From NCBI GenBank assembly GCA_013200995.1, contig CP053688.1:1178001-1242000 (forward strand): a stretch of DNA of 64,000 bases, in the 5' to 3' direction. Each line of letters starts with the position of its first letter. Position 1 is the first letter of the stretch. Shown here piece after piece: positions 17,817-25,250 of this stretch. Both the position numbers and the translations under genes were made by a program. The notes beneath the pieces are model-generated. The model ran no database searches and was not told where the DNA came from. It was given only the letters and a program-made list of their open reading frames with translations. The DNA is from Arthrobacter citreus. Its GTDB lineage: Bacteria > Bacillota > Bacilli > Bacillales > Bacillaceae_G.

Positions 17817-17863
17817 AAAAAAGTAATTAACTAACAAGTTATGTTAGTTAATTACTTTTTTAA
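17817..17863 (-). terminator. terminator of the RRNPP regulator gene
   Basis: AAAAAGTAATTAACTAAC pairs perfectly with GTTAGTTAATTACTTTTT around AAGTTAT. Immediately after the regulator stop codon. The 18-bp stem is unusually long and symmetric. Confidence 0.85.
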
Positions 17864-17866
17864 AAG

Positions 17867-19114
17867 TTAAATCGTTGAACTAAATTCTAGCTCTAATTCA
17901 ATTGCTTTTTTATACTGATTATTCTCAATATAATATGAATATAGTTTTTTTCCATACTGTCCGTAATAAGAGAGGTTATTTGTTGATTTAAACTGTGGAA
18001 TGGCTATTTCACTCAAAAAATCAAAATATCTCTGTTTATTGCTTTCAAAGTTCAACTTTAAAAGCATAAATAAAGTACAATGTATTGTACTTTGACGTTT
18101 TTCAGCTTGCATACTACCTAAGTCGATTAACTCTAATAGTTCTTCTTTTTTTAGTAAATTTCCTTCAGTACAGGCTTCAATATAATTATAAAAACGCCGC
18201 AAATAATAGATTGAAGAATTTTCTGTTAAACTTAGAGATTGTTTAAAGTATGATGAGGCTTTTTCGTAATTTTTTCTTTTAAAATATATAACACCTAAAT
18301 TATTTAATAATATCCCTTTTTGTAAATGAGCACCTACAATTTCACAAGTATGAATGATAGTATTGTATTTTTGGACTAACTCTTCAAAGCTAATGTCCTC
18401 ATCATGATCGTGTTGAAATAATAATAAGGACTGGACATTTATTGCCTGATTATAGTTATAAGTCTTGTTAAAATAGTATAGTGCTTTTCTTGCATAGATA
18501 TATGCTAATACTTTAGAGCCTGCAAAATGATGTGCTAGTGCTAGATGGTAATAAAATTCTTTATTTTTATATGTGCGACTATTTATTTGATTTAATACTC
18601 TTACAGCAGATCTCATATCCACGCTTACAGTAGTTCGATAATTACTAATGTAATATATACCTTTCACATGCAAAAGGAAATTTTTTTCATAATCGGTAAG
18701 ATGTAAATATTCTCTTTCGACTTTATCAATTGTATTTTTAGCTTTTTTTAACATTTTCTTATGAAGATAAAATCTAGCCACCAATAATAAAGATTGAACT
18801 GCATATTTTGTTGACGTAACAAAGGGGATATTCTGAAGGTTGTTATAGATTTCATCAATTTGATCAGTTTTTTGCATTATAAGAGCTGTATTTAACTCAT
18901 CTAAATATTTTTCAATACAATTATAAGAATCTAACTTTTCATTCAAATCAATACCTAATCGTTCAGATAATATAGTTATAATTTCAAGAGATAAAGTAGA
19001 CTTCCCACTTTCAAATCTACTTAAATATGATTTAGAGCATATTCCTTTACATAACATTGATTGACTAATTCCATTTTTAACACGGTAAAACTTAATTATT
19101 TTGCCGACTAACAT
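17867..19114 (-). CDS. HTH-TPR transcriptional regulator of the RRNPP (PlcR/NprR/Rgg) type
   Basis: 415 residues. The first 60 residues form an XRE-type helix-turn-helix (VGKIIKFYRVKNGISQSMLC, then SKSYLSRFESGKSTLSLEII). The rest is a helical TPR array: ALAHHFAGSKVLAYIYARKA at about 190-210 and LLNNLGVIYFKRKNYEKASSYFKQ at about 266-290 are canonical TPR pairs. This layout and length match PlcR, NprR and Rgg-like receptors, which bind a short imported peptide in the TPR groove and switch DNA binding. The start ATG follows TATGGAGGC. A 23-codon ORF with a strong ribosome binding site lies 42 bases upstream on the same strand. A secreted protease gene follows downstream. Which peptide it senses is inference. 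Confidence 0.85.
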   Translation of the reverse strand: MLVGKIIKFYRVKNGISQSMLCKGICSKSYLSRFESGKSTLSLEIITILSERLGIDLNEKLDSYNCIEKYLDELNTALIMQKTDQIDEIYNNLQNIPFVTSTKYAVQSLLLVARFYLHKKMLKKAKNTIDKVEREYLHLTDYEKNFLLHVKGIYYISNYRTTVSVDMRSAVRVLNQINSRTYKNKEFYYHLALAHHFAGSKVLAYIYARKALYYFNKTYNYNQAINVQSLLLFQHDHDEDISFEELVQKYNTIIHTCEIVGAHLQKGILLNNLGVIYFKRKNYEKASSYFKQSLSLTENSSIYYLRRFYNYIEACTEGNLLKKEELLELIDLGSMQAEKRQSTIHCTLFMLLKLNFESNKQRYFDFLSEIAIPQFKSTNNLSYYGQYGKKLYSYYIENNQYKKAIELELEFSSTI

Positions 19115-19156
19115 GATTTGCCTCCATATTTAACTTACAGAAAGGGGTCAAATTGA

Positions 19157-19228
19157 TTATTTACTTAGATCGATATCATAATCTATACCATAACCCATTC
19201 CTTCATAACCATTTGTTAATAAATTCAT
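19157..19228 (-). CDS. 23-residue candidate signalling peptide precursor
   Basis: ATG (19226-19228) preceded by GGAGG at eight bases; 23 sense codons then TAA. The product starts MNLLTNGYEG, continues with MGYG and ends IDYDIDLSK: acidic, Gly/Tyr rich, no signal peptide. It sits directly ahead of an HTH-TPR regulator of the family whose members are controlled by peptides of 5-30 residues, several of them leaderless or very short (SHP, ComS, SIP). The strong ribosome binding site argues against chance. Alternatives are a regulatory leader ORF for the downstream gene or a spurious frame. Confidence 0.6.
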   Translation of the reverse strand: MNLLTNGYEGMGYGIDYDIDLSK

Positions 19229-19292
19229 GCTATAAACCTCCATCGTATTTACTTTTTTAAAAAATTCTACAATTTAGCTGAAGAGTAAATTT

Positions 19293-19298
19293 ATTATA
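19293..19298 (-). promoter_or_regulatory. candidate -10 element for the peptide/regulator transcript
   Basis: Minus-strand TATAAT about 65 bases before the peptide ATG. No clear -35 at the proper distance. It would give a short leader to the peptide ORF. Confidence 0.3.
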
Positions 19299-19375
19299 TA
19301 TTCAATTTTTTAAAAATAAAATTCACTTTAATTTATGTTCACTTAACAGAAACTTATATAAGTAATCGTATCCAA

Positions 19376-19416
19376 ACATACGAAAGCGACTCCACTATGT
19401 AAGAGTCGCTTTCGTA
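19376..19416. terminator. strong inverted repeat, possible terminator
   Basis: TACGAAAGCGACTC and GAGTCGCTTTCGTA form a perfect 14-bp stem with loop CACTATGTAA. Neither side has a proper T run (TTGTTAAAAAAA on plus, TGTTTGG on minus). It lies upstream of the peptide gene and downstream of the small minus-strand ORF at 19518, so it may stop that transcript or insulate the quorum-sensing unit. Confidence 0.5.
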
Positions 19417-19517
19417 TTGTTAAAAAAATTCATTAATGGATCAGTTTTATTTTTTACCAAATCCATCAAACTTATTAAATTAAGTTTTCATCAATCAATT
19501 ATTTTTTCATTTAGAAA

Positions 19518-19634
19518 TCAAGAATATAACAAAATGCCAACTAATTCAGAAAACATAACAACACGAGCCCTATCGACTCTGTCCGGAGTATTGGCCCCAC
19601 CTACGCCAAATACGATGATAGCCACACATGCCAT
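19518..19634 (-). CDS. possible small membrane protein or relic
   Basis: 38-codon frame beginning MACVAIIVFGVGGANTPDRV and ending SELVGILLYS, more GC-rich than its surroundings. The same frame is open upstream of the ATG (KRFLLYSIVGW), which would make a typical two-helix small membrane protein if a start existed further up; the ATG at 19713 (MNILK) is in another frame, so a frameshift is possible. No good ribosome binding site. Real, decayed and spurious remain open options. Confidence 0.35.
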   Translation of the reverse strand: MACVAIIVFGVGGANTPDRVDRARVVMFSELVGILLYS

Positions 19635-19648
19635 CCAACCTACTATTG

Positions 19649-19677
19649 AGTATAACAGAAAACGCTTACATTTTCAA
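19649..19677 (-). promoter_or_regulatory. promoter-like hexamers with a cre-like site in the spacer
   Basis: Minus strand: TTGAAA (19672-19677), 17 bases, TATACT (19649-19654). The spacer is ATGTAAGCGTTTTCTG-like and fits the CcpA operator consensus WTGNAANCGNWNNCW. A cre between -35 and -10 would give glucose repression. The same bases also read as codons of the small ORF frame, so promoter and coding readings compete. Confidence 0.4.
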
Positions 19678-19738
19678 TTTTTAGAATATTCATTGAATAA
19701 ATTTTAATAACTCAAGAATAACTGACTTTTATTTTGCT

Positions 19739-19933
19739 TCATACACCATCAATCACTTTGTAATTTTTATGTGATACAACTGTTCTGTTTCCTTCAAACA
19801 CCAATTCCGTTTTATTATCAATTATATTTACAATAACTGTATTTTCATTGACCTTTTCAACAATGCCTTTAATTCCATTCTTAAAAAAGACATGTTCCCC
19901 TAATTCAGCTATCTTTTCTGCCTTGAATTTCAT
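19739..19933 (-). CDS. YkvS-like DUF2187 small protein
   Basis: 64 residues. The motif FFKNGIKGIVEKVNENTVIV followed by ...NRTVVSHKNYKVI is the DUF2187 (YkvS) signature, a small KOW-like beta barrel. Function unknown; the KOW-like fold suggests nucleic-acid or ribosome association, which is only inference. The ATG at 19933 is chosen because GGGGAGAAG stands six bases upstream; the longer frame from 19957 begins MMMIGEKK without a site. Confidence 0.82.
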   Translation of the reverse strand: MKFKAEKIAELGEHVFFKNGIKGIVEKVNENTVIVNIIDNKTELVFEGNRTVVSHKNYKVIDGV

Positions 19934-20334
19934 CTTCTTCTCCCCAATCATCATCATTATTTTTCTTAGTTTTACTTCGTTGTTATACTTTGATTTTTCT
20001 TATTTACAATTGAAAACTCCTTCATCAATATGTAGATGAACATTAATTCGTACCAAGTTAGCTAGATCCCTAATGAGTAATACGACTAAATCATTTTTGT
20101 AATTCTAACTTATACAAATAACCAAGTGGACATTTTTTTATTCGTTTCATACAATGATGAAAAATTAAGTAGTAATGATTTTAGTTACTTTTTCTTTCAA
20201 ACTACTTTTTAATTATATTACCAAAATTTTAGATATAAAAATAGTATTTATATTGAATAATAAAATTTTAGGAGTGTAGCATCGTCTTTTCAATTTTAAC
20301 CTTAAAGAAAGTACTTATGTAAGTATCCTCGAAA

Positions 20335-20559
20335 ATGAAGGTTTTGACATCGAGAGAGATTGTAAAGAAACATAGTAATTTTTCAACTCTTAACCTTCTG
20401 GCCATTGAAAATATGCTTGAATATAAAAAACATGGCGATTTGACAGTTAAAAAAACGGCTAAAATGGTTGTTCAACTATCAAATTTACCAATTCATAATA
20501 ACCTAGGGGATTATGAATTTCAATCTAAGCTAATGGGGATCTGGTTAATTCTAGAGTAG
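20335..20559 (+). CDS. hypothetical protein (74 aa), possibly a remnant
   Basis: Soluble, basic product: MKVLTSREIVKKHSNFSTLN, then LEYKKHGDLTVKKTAKMVVQ, ending MGIWLILE. No family recognised. No ribosome binding site at a sensible distance. It is followed by many stops and a good terminator on the same strand at 20712-20742, so the region was once a transcribed gene. Confidence 0.35.
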   Translation: MKVLTSREIVKKHSNFSTLNLLAIENMLEYKKHGDLTVKKTAKMVVQLSNLPIHNNLGDYEFQSKLMGIWLILE

Positions 20560-20711
20560 TGAAGGCATTACGGAGTATGAACAAAAGGCATAGGAAAGAC
20601 ATGATAAGTTGATTATGGAAAATATTCGATTAAAGCTTTTTCGGAAATCAAATCACTAACCTGTATGAAAACAGCTTCCCAGCAATCTATATATAAAAAA
20701 ATGAAACGACG

Positions 20712-20742
20712 GTATCTTGAGGTATCGTCTTTTTTATTTAAT
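20712..20742 (+). terminator. plus-strand terminator
   Basis: GACGGTATC pairs with GGTATCGTC (two G-T pairs) around TTGA, followed by TTTTTTA. Confidence 0.7.
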
Positions 20743-20915
20743 TCGAACATATGCCCTATTGAAAGATTACTATAAACTACAATAAAGACCAGTCTCTTTT
20801 TTTAAAGTACTGGGAATATCTGTAGTGTAATTGCATTTTCGAGCTACTATATAAACTGGGAAAACACGAACTCGTATCAATTTTCACTTATTAAAATTAA
20901 CAATCTTTTAGAGTA

Positions 20916-20957
20916 ATAAAAAAGTGCAAGAAATTTTTACATCCCTACACTTTTCTT
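20916..20957 (-). terminator. terminator downstream of the lsr-like module
   Basis: On the minus strand AAAAGTG pairs with CACTTTT across a longer loop, followed by a T run. It comes just after the truncated gene end that abuts lsrF. Confidence 0.5.
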
Positions 20958-20967
20958 AATTGATTAA

Positions 20968-21098
20968 TTATTTTTGTGATACAGTTATTGTTTTTGGACT
21001 TGTCGTCACTTTAAAGCCTTGTTTGCTAACCACTTCTGTTGATACTGTGTTCGTACCATTAGGCTGGTATTGTAAAAGGTTTCCTTTGTTTACAAATA
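20968..21098 (-). pseudogene. 3' end of a secreted or surface protein gene joined to lsrF
   Basis: Directly downstream of lsrF an open frame with no start codon gives FVNKGNLLQYQPNGTNTVST, then EVVSKQGFKVTTSPKTITVS and QK followed by TAA. The threonine/serine-rich, beta-strand pattern looks like the last domain of an extracellular protein (Ig- or Fn3-like repeat). The frame runs into the end of lsrF, which shows a junction where the lsr segment replaced the rest of that gene. Confidence 0.55.
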
Positions 21099-21890
21099 TT
21101 AAGCTTTTACTTTTGAAGAAGATTCATATAAATCTACCGCTTCATTTACTGTGAATCTCTTATGAACGATGGAATGTATCGCTTGGATCATTGCAAGAGG
21201 ATGCTGAGATTGCCAAATATTTCTTCCCATATCCACACCAGCTGCACCTTGCTCCATAGCATTATACGTAATTTCTAGTGCTTCACGAATTGTATCAAAT
21301 TTTGGGCCACCTGCAATAACTATAGGAACCGGGCACTTACTCGTTACCTGTTCAAAGTCGTCGCAGTAATAAGTCTTAACAATATCGGTACCCATTTCAG
21401 CAAGAACTCTTGAAGCTAATGCTAAGAATCTGGCATCCCGTTTTTCAAGCTCTTTTCCAACTGCAGTAATTCCAAGTACAGGTATTCCGTAATCATGAGC
21501 ATCAGTTACAACATGAGCTAGATTTGTTACTGTTTGAGTTTCATAGTCAGATCCGATAAAAACCGAAACCCCTACACCAACAACATTATGGCGAATTGCT
21601 TCTTTTATTGAAGTAACGATCGTTTCATTCGCTAGATCCTTCCCTAACGTTGTAGGACCGCCCGAAACACGAAGAACCATTGGTTTTTCCGTATTTTTCG
21701 GAATACATGCTGCAAGTGTACCTCTTGTTAAATATAGCGAATCCGTGTATGGAAGTAAGTCTCTGACAGTTTCCTCAGGCTTTTCTAGACCTCTTATTGG
21801 CCCTAAGAAATATCCATGATCTATCGCAAGCATTACTGCCCTCTTATTTGGTAATATTTTGTTTAATCGATTTTGAAATCCCCAGCTCAC
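21099..21890 (-). CDS. lsrF: LsrF-type 3-hydroxy-2,4-pentadione 5-phosphate thiolase
   Basis: 263 residues, a class I aldolase of the FbaB/DeoC-like group. The stretch SWGFQNRLNKIL, AIDHGYFLGPIRGLE, VSVFIGSDYETQ, MGTDIVKTYYCDDFEQV (Schiff-base Lys) and CPVPIVIAGGPKF through AGVDMGRNIWQSQHPLAM follows E. coli LsrF almost segment by segment. LsrF transfers the acetyl group of the isomerised phospho-AI-2 to CoA, giving DHAP and acetyl-CoA. It lies three bases after the cupin gene and after lsrK, in one operon. No Lsr importer is in the window. Confidence 0.92.
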   Translation of the reverse strand: MSWGFQNRLNKILPNKRAVMLAIDHGYFLGPIRGLEKPEETVRDLLPYTDSLYLTRGTLAACIPKNTEKPMVLRVSGGPTTLGKDLANETIVTSIKEAIRHNVVGVGVSVFIGSDYETQTVTNLAHVVTDAHDYGIPVLGITAVGKELEKRDARFLALASRVLAEMGTDIVKTYYCDDFEQVTSKCPVPIVIAGGPKFDTIREALEITYNAMEQGAAGVDMGRNIWQSQHPLAMIQAIHSIVHKRFTVNEAVDLYESSSKVKA

Positions 21891-21893
21891 TAT

Positions 21894-22262
21894 CTATTCA
21901 CTCCTTAACTTGATTACTGGATTCTTTATATTAACAACATCTCTCTCCAAAATATGCGGAGATTTAATAAAGAGGGCTTTAAAGGTTTTGTCAGTTTGAT
22001 TGATAAGGTAATGAGCATCGCCTGGGCGGCATTGAATCATATCACCTGGTATTGTAGGAACTTTATTACCATTAATATAGAAATCTATCTGCCCTTCTAG
22101 GATATAGAAAATTTCTTCGCATACTGTATGATAATGGTTTTGGAAGTCCTGACCTGGTTTCAATACAACCACACCAATATCTATGTTCGGACCTTTTGTT
22201 AAATATTTCGGCCCGTTATCGCCAAACCGATAATCGAAGTCATTTTCGTGAACTTTCTTCAT
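21894..22262 (-). CDS. cupin-domain protein in the lsr operon, possible LsrG substitute
   Basis: 122 residues, single cupin. Metal-site motif 1 is NHYHTVCEEIFYILEGQIDF (about residues 44-63: HxH..E), and motif 2 is PGDMIQCRPGDAHYLIN (about 75-91, His). The ATG at 22262 is preferred, with AAGGTG before it; a GTG at 22280 is possible. It sits between lsrK and lsrF with almost no gaps. In enteric bacteria LsrG isomerises phospho-AI-2 before LsrF; no LsrG-like gene is present here. The cupin could do that step, but this is inferred from position alone. Confidence 0.85.
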   Translation of the reverse strand: MKKVHENDFDYRFGDNGPKYLTKGPNIDIGVVVLKPGQDFQNHYHTVCEEIFYILEGQIDFYINGNKVPTIPGDMIQCRPGDAHYLINQTDKTFKALFIKSPHILERDVVNIKNPVIKLRSE

Positions 22263-22281
22263 CCCTTCACCTTCTTTCACG

Positions 22282-23844
22282 TTATTCTAAACCAGGTGCC
22301 TTCCACATATGGGTGGTTAAACCACGATCTGCTAGTTGAAGCTGTTCTAAATATACACTTCTCCAATTTTCATAGATTTCTAGATATTGGTCATGGTTTT
22401 CATTATTAGGTATATGTGTCCTCTCCCACTTTACAACTTGGTTAACTGCTTGACGGATATTCTCATAAATTCCTATGCCAATCCCCGCAAATAATGCGGT
22501 GCCTAGCGCTGCTGCTTCTTTAACTACAGGTACTTTCACTGGTACTCCAAGGACATCTGCAAGTGTTTGACTCCAAAGCTTTCCTTTCGAAGCACCACCT
22601 GTAAAAATTACTTCACTTGGATAATAACCAGTTTCTTCTTCTATAATCTTTAAGTTTCCTAGTGTGATGAGCGCAGCATTTTCTTGAATAGATTTAAACA
22701 TTTCTTTTTTACCAGTCTTTAGAGGATCTAGAGTGAGATTAATAAATGATGGAGATGCATGGCGCCAAGCGCTATAATTCATCGTATCTGAAAAGATAGG
22801 AATAATCCCATTTGCCCCGATTGGAACATTTTTTGACTTTTCTTCTAAAATTTCATACGGGTCTCGACCAGTCACTTTTGCTTCTGTTTTTTCCAAATCA
22901 CAAAATGCATCACGAAACCATCTCATTACAAGCCCGGGGAAAAAAGCAATGGTTTCTAGCTGCCATAATTCAGGCACTGCATGGCAGTTAACCCGAATAC
23001 GGCCACTTTTGTCAACTAAAGACTGATTCACATTGACTTCCTGTTGCCAAAATGACCCACCTGATACAACGGCTTGCCCAGCTTTTACCGCACCGACACC
23101 AACAGAAGCCATTTGAGCATCTCCGCCTCCACAAATAACCGGAGTTCCTGAATTCAGACCTGTATACGCTGCTACTTCATCCGTCACATAGCCGATAACG
23201 GTACCAGCTTCATTTACCGGCGGAAATAAATTATTTTTTAGTCCGCACATTTTTACTACATCACTTTCCCAATTCCTTTTCTCAATATCAAATATCCCTG
23301 TAGTACACCCATTTGAAGGATCCACTTGTAGTTTCCCTGACAATTTATAAAGAATCCAATCATTAATCATAGTCATGACAGTGGCTTTTTCATAAATCTC
23401 TGGTAAATGATTTTTTATCCACAAAAGCCTAGGCAGTGCCCCTAATGCAAACATTTGACCTGATAACCTATAAATCTTGTATTCCAATTCAGGATCTAAT
23501 TCCTTTAATGCTTTGACTTCATCCGAAGCTCGAGCATCGACATTTGCACAAGCCCAAATCTCCTTACCAGTTTCATCATAAAGGACAATTCCTTCCCTCA
23601 TACTCGTGGCACTTATCGCTTTTATATTTTTGGCGTCAACTCCTGTTTCTTCAATAACAGACTGTACACACTGAACGACTAACGTCCAGTTTGTTTCCCA
23701 ATCAAAATCCATAGATCCTGGATACTTTTCATTTGATAAATGGTTCCATTCTATTTGTGAAAACCCAACTTGATTTCCTAATTGATCAAACAAAACAGCG
23801 CGAATACTACCAGTACCAGCATCAAATGCCAGAATGTATGCCAT
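22282..23844 (-). CDS. lsrK: autoinducer-2 kinase LsrK
   Basis: 520 residues, FGGY carbohydrate kinase. It parallels E. coli LsrK closely: AFDAGTGSIRAVLFD (5-19), GSMDFDWETNW, SATSMREGIVLYDETGKEIW, ACANVDARA, VDPSNGCTTG, GGGDAQ, MRWFRDAFCDLE, PIFSDTMNYSAWRHASPSFI, FTGGASKGKLWSQTLADVLG, VVKEAAALG and the C-terminal GLTTHMWKAPGLE. It phosphorylates AI-2 (DPD) in the cytoplasm, trapping it and feeding LsrF. ATG follows GGAGGTG. The gene is preceded by a decayed SorC-type regulator gene and farther up by a cre-like site. Confidence 0.95.
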   Translation of the reverse strand: MAYILAFDAGTGSIRAVLFDQLGNQVGFSQIEWNHLSNEKYPGSMDFDWETNWTLVVQCVQSVIEETGVDAKNIKAISATSMREGIVLYDETGKEIWACANVDARASDEVKALKELDPELEYKIYRLSGQMFALGALPRLLWIKNHLPEIYEKATVMTMINDWILYKLSGKLQVDPSNGCTTGIFDIEKRNWESDVVKMCGLKNNLFPPVNEAGTVIGYVTDEVAAYTGLNSGTPVICGGGDAQMASVGVGAVKAGQAVVSGGSFWQQEVNVNQSLVDKSGRIRVNCHAVPELWQLETIAFFPGLVMRWFRDAFCDLEKTEAKVTGRDPYEILEEKSKNVPIGANGIIPIFSDTMNYSAWRHASPSFINLTLDPLKTGKKEMFKSIQENAALITLGNLKIIEEETGYYPSEVIFTGGASKGKLWSQTLADVLGVPVKVPVVKEAAALGTALFAGIGIGIYENIRQAVNQVVKWERTHIPNNENHDQYLEIYENWRSVYLEQLQLADRGLTTHMWKAPGLE

Positions 23845-23848
23845 TATT

Positions 23849-24020
23849 TTATTTCACCTCCATATTGAGTAATGAAATAGATGTAGCTTCATCTGTAATA
23901 AACGCCATAATATCCTTTCCTATTAAAGCTCCGTATTTTTCTCTCCGCCAGCACGGCTATAACATTTAATACTCTTAGACTCTTCAAGTCCGTTCCGATT
24001 ACCCTTTTATGGTGTGGCAA
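23849..24020 (-). pseudogene. C-terminal relic of a SorC/LsrR-type sugar-binding regulator
   Basis: Upstream of lsrK three joined frames spell the end of a SorC-family effector domain: HKRVIGTDLKSLRVLNVIAV, then AGGEK, then YGALIGKDIMAFITDEATSI and SLLNMEVK with TAA at 23849. The family ending is 'viGvAGGekK..ai..al....n.LitDe.tA..ll'. Two one-base losses (before GCTGGC, and in the run of five A after GAG) break the frame. LsrR of E. coli belongs to this family and sits next to lsrK, so this is probably a dead lsrR. The N-terminal HTH part was not found. Confidence 0.65.
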
Positions 24021-24263
24021 ATCAATATATACGATCTTGGCTCATCTACTTCTACACCCCTTAACGAAAGTTTCCCATGAAAAAAAATTGTTCACCTACT
24101 TATTAGAAATATATCCGTAATTTTAATATTAAGACCTTACAAAAAACTTTCCGAACATTCAAAATTTAATTCAGACTGGTAATATTTTTGTAATTTTTCC
24201 AGTTATAATTAACTACAGTTGTCGCAAATACAGAAGAATTATTCGTAATTTTTATCGGATGGT

Positions 24264-24279
24264 TTGTAAGCGTTTTCTA
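24264..24279. promoter_or_regulatory. cre-like (CcpA) site upstream of the lsr module
   Basis: TTGTAAGCGTTTTCTA matches every fixed position of WTGNAANCGNWNNCWW. It lies about 420 bases ahead of lsrK, above the regulator relic. It suggests carbon catabolite control of AI-2 use, as lsr operons show in enteric bacteria through cAMP-CRP. Confidence 0.5.
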
Positions 24280-24516
24280 ATTTTTTATTGGGGTAGTGAC
24301 AAAAGTCCAATGAATCGTACCGAAGTGACTCTACTAGAAATAGATCAGGTATGGAAGCAATTTCTAGAATTTCTGTTTTAAGGGTGGCATCCGAAAAAGA
24401 CTAATTTCTTGATGATTGAATCGATTTCACAAAGCAAAAAAAAATCAACTACAAATACGAATGAATTTCCAGAAAACATAATTCATATTTTACGATGTCC
24501 TTAACCACAAAAAAAC

Positions 24517-24541
24517 TAGCGCTTTACCTACGCTAGTTACC
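24517..24541 (-). terminator. terminator of the 24552-25202 gene
   Basis: AACTAGCG and CGCTAGTT pair; the T run is on the minus strand. Ten bases past the stop codon. Confidence 0.8.
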
Positions 24542-24551
24542 TCATTCTTTT

Positions 24552-25202
24552 TTATTCAACGATTTCACCTTTTTGCGTAATATAGATGCCTTTTCGGTGA
24601 ACATAGTTATCCGAATCGTAAAAAATGAACGTTAGAACAGGAAAATGAATGGTTTGAAGAACCGTTGATATGGTTTTGATTTTTTTCATTTCGGTTTGAC
24701 GTTCTGTTTCCGTCAGTTTAAACCAGTCACGATGCTGTTCAATCGATAAGACCCCTGAATACCCAGCGTCGTAATGAAGCGATTGCAAGGTCGGGATGTT
24801 CGGTCCGACCGCTTCTTCTAGTTTCCGTTCCAGTGTCAGTGTTGCATCTGGAAATAAGGAAGATATAGTTGCTTTGATTGGCTCCGCTTCGGTCGTTTTC
24901 CAAAATTCTACTGGATACAAATCCGCAAAGCCGCTTTTTTCATCTTGCGAGACGGATACGTCAAATTTGATGGTTGGACTCGCTTTTGGCGAAGCTGTTG
25001 CATAGTAGCCTGCACCTTCTCCGTTATATTGAACGAGATCGATCGTGAATGGTTGATGATATTTTTGTTCAAGATACATTAACATCTGTTTCTTTTCTTT
25101 GAATTTCCCCACTGGTGTACCAGAAAACTTCGCAAACGTGTAGTACACAGTTCCCACGGCGACTAAGGCGATGATACTTAGTAATAGTTTCCACACTTTC
25201 AT
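24552..25202 (-). CDS. membrane-anchored protein of unknown function, higher GC
   Basis: 216 residues. One N-terminal membrane helix (LLLSIIALVAVGTVYYTF), then an extracytoplasmic domain with ATASPKASPTIKFDVSVSQD and the C-terminal VHRKGIYITQKGEIVE. No family recognised. Its GC content is visibly higher than its neighbours (many CGGT, GACC, GCGT strings), and it starts 49 bases from an IS3 transposase relic, which points to recent acquisition. ATG follows GGGGGAG. Own terminator. Confidence 0.75.
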   Translation of the reverse strand: MKVWKLLLSIIALVAVGTVYYTFAKFSGTPVGKFKEKKQMLMYLEQKYHQPFTIDLVQYNGEGAGYYATASPKASPTIKFDVSVSQDEKSGFADLYPVEFWKTTEAEPIKATISSLFPDATLTLERKLEEAVGPNIPTLQSLHYDAGYSGVLSIEQHRDWFKLTETERQTEMKKIKTISTVLQTIHFPVLTFIFYDSDNYVHRKGIYITQKGEIVE

Positions 25203-25250
25203 CCCATCTCCCCCTTTGTTCCAACCTATTTCTACTCAATCCTAGCTAGA

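Larger units (their letters stand above)
19934..20967. other. gene-poor region with relics
   Basis: Over 1 kb with only a doubtful 74-codon ORF. It includes TTTTAGGAGTG at about 20269, a ribosome binding site with no start codon after it, and two terminators (20712-20742 plus, 20916-20957 minus). The pattern is that of degraded genes. Confidence 0.45.
24021..24551. other. intergenic region with cre-like site
   Basis: About 530 bases with the cre-like site and a terminator (24517-24541). The segment 24290-24430 (GTCCAATGAATCGTACCGAA, then AGGGTGGCATCCGAAAAAGA) has a more even base composition and may be a remnant of inserted DNA, but no reading frame is recognisable. Confidence 0.4.

Noticed and set aside
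19417-19707. 96-codon plus-strand ORF
   Set aside because: Antisense to the better minus-strand frame and the cre-like promoter, no ribosome binding site, low-complexity start.
24290-24440. IS end or second transposase fragment near the cre-like site
   Set aside because: The base composition is suggestive but no reading frame or terminal repeat could be recognised.
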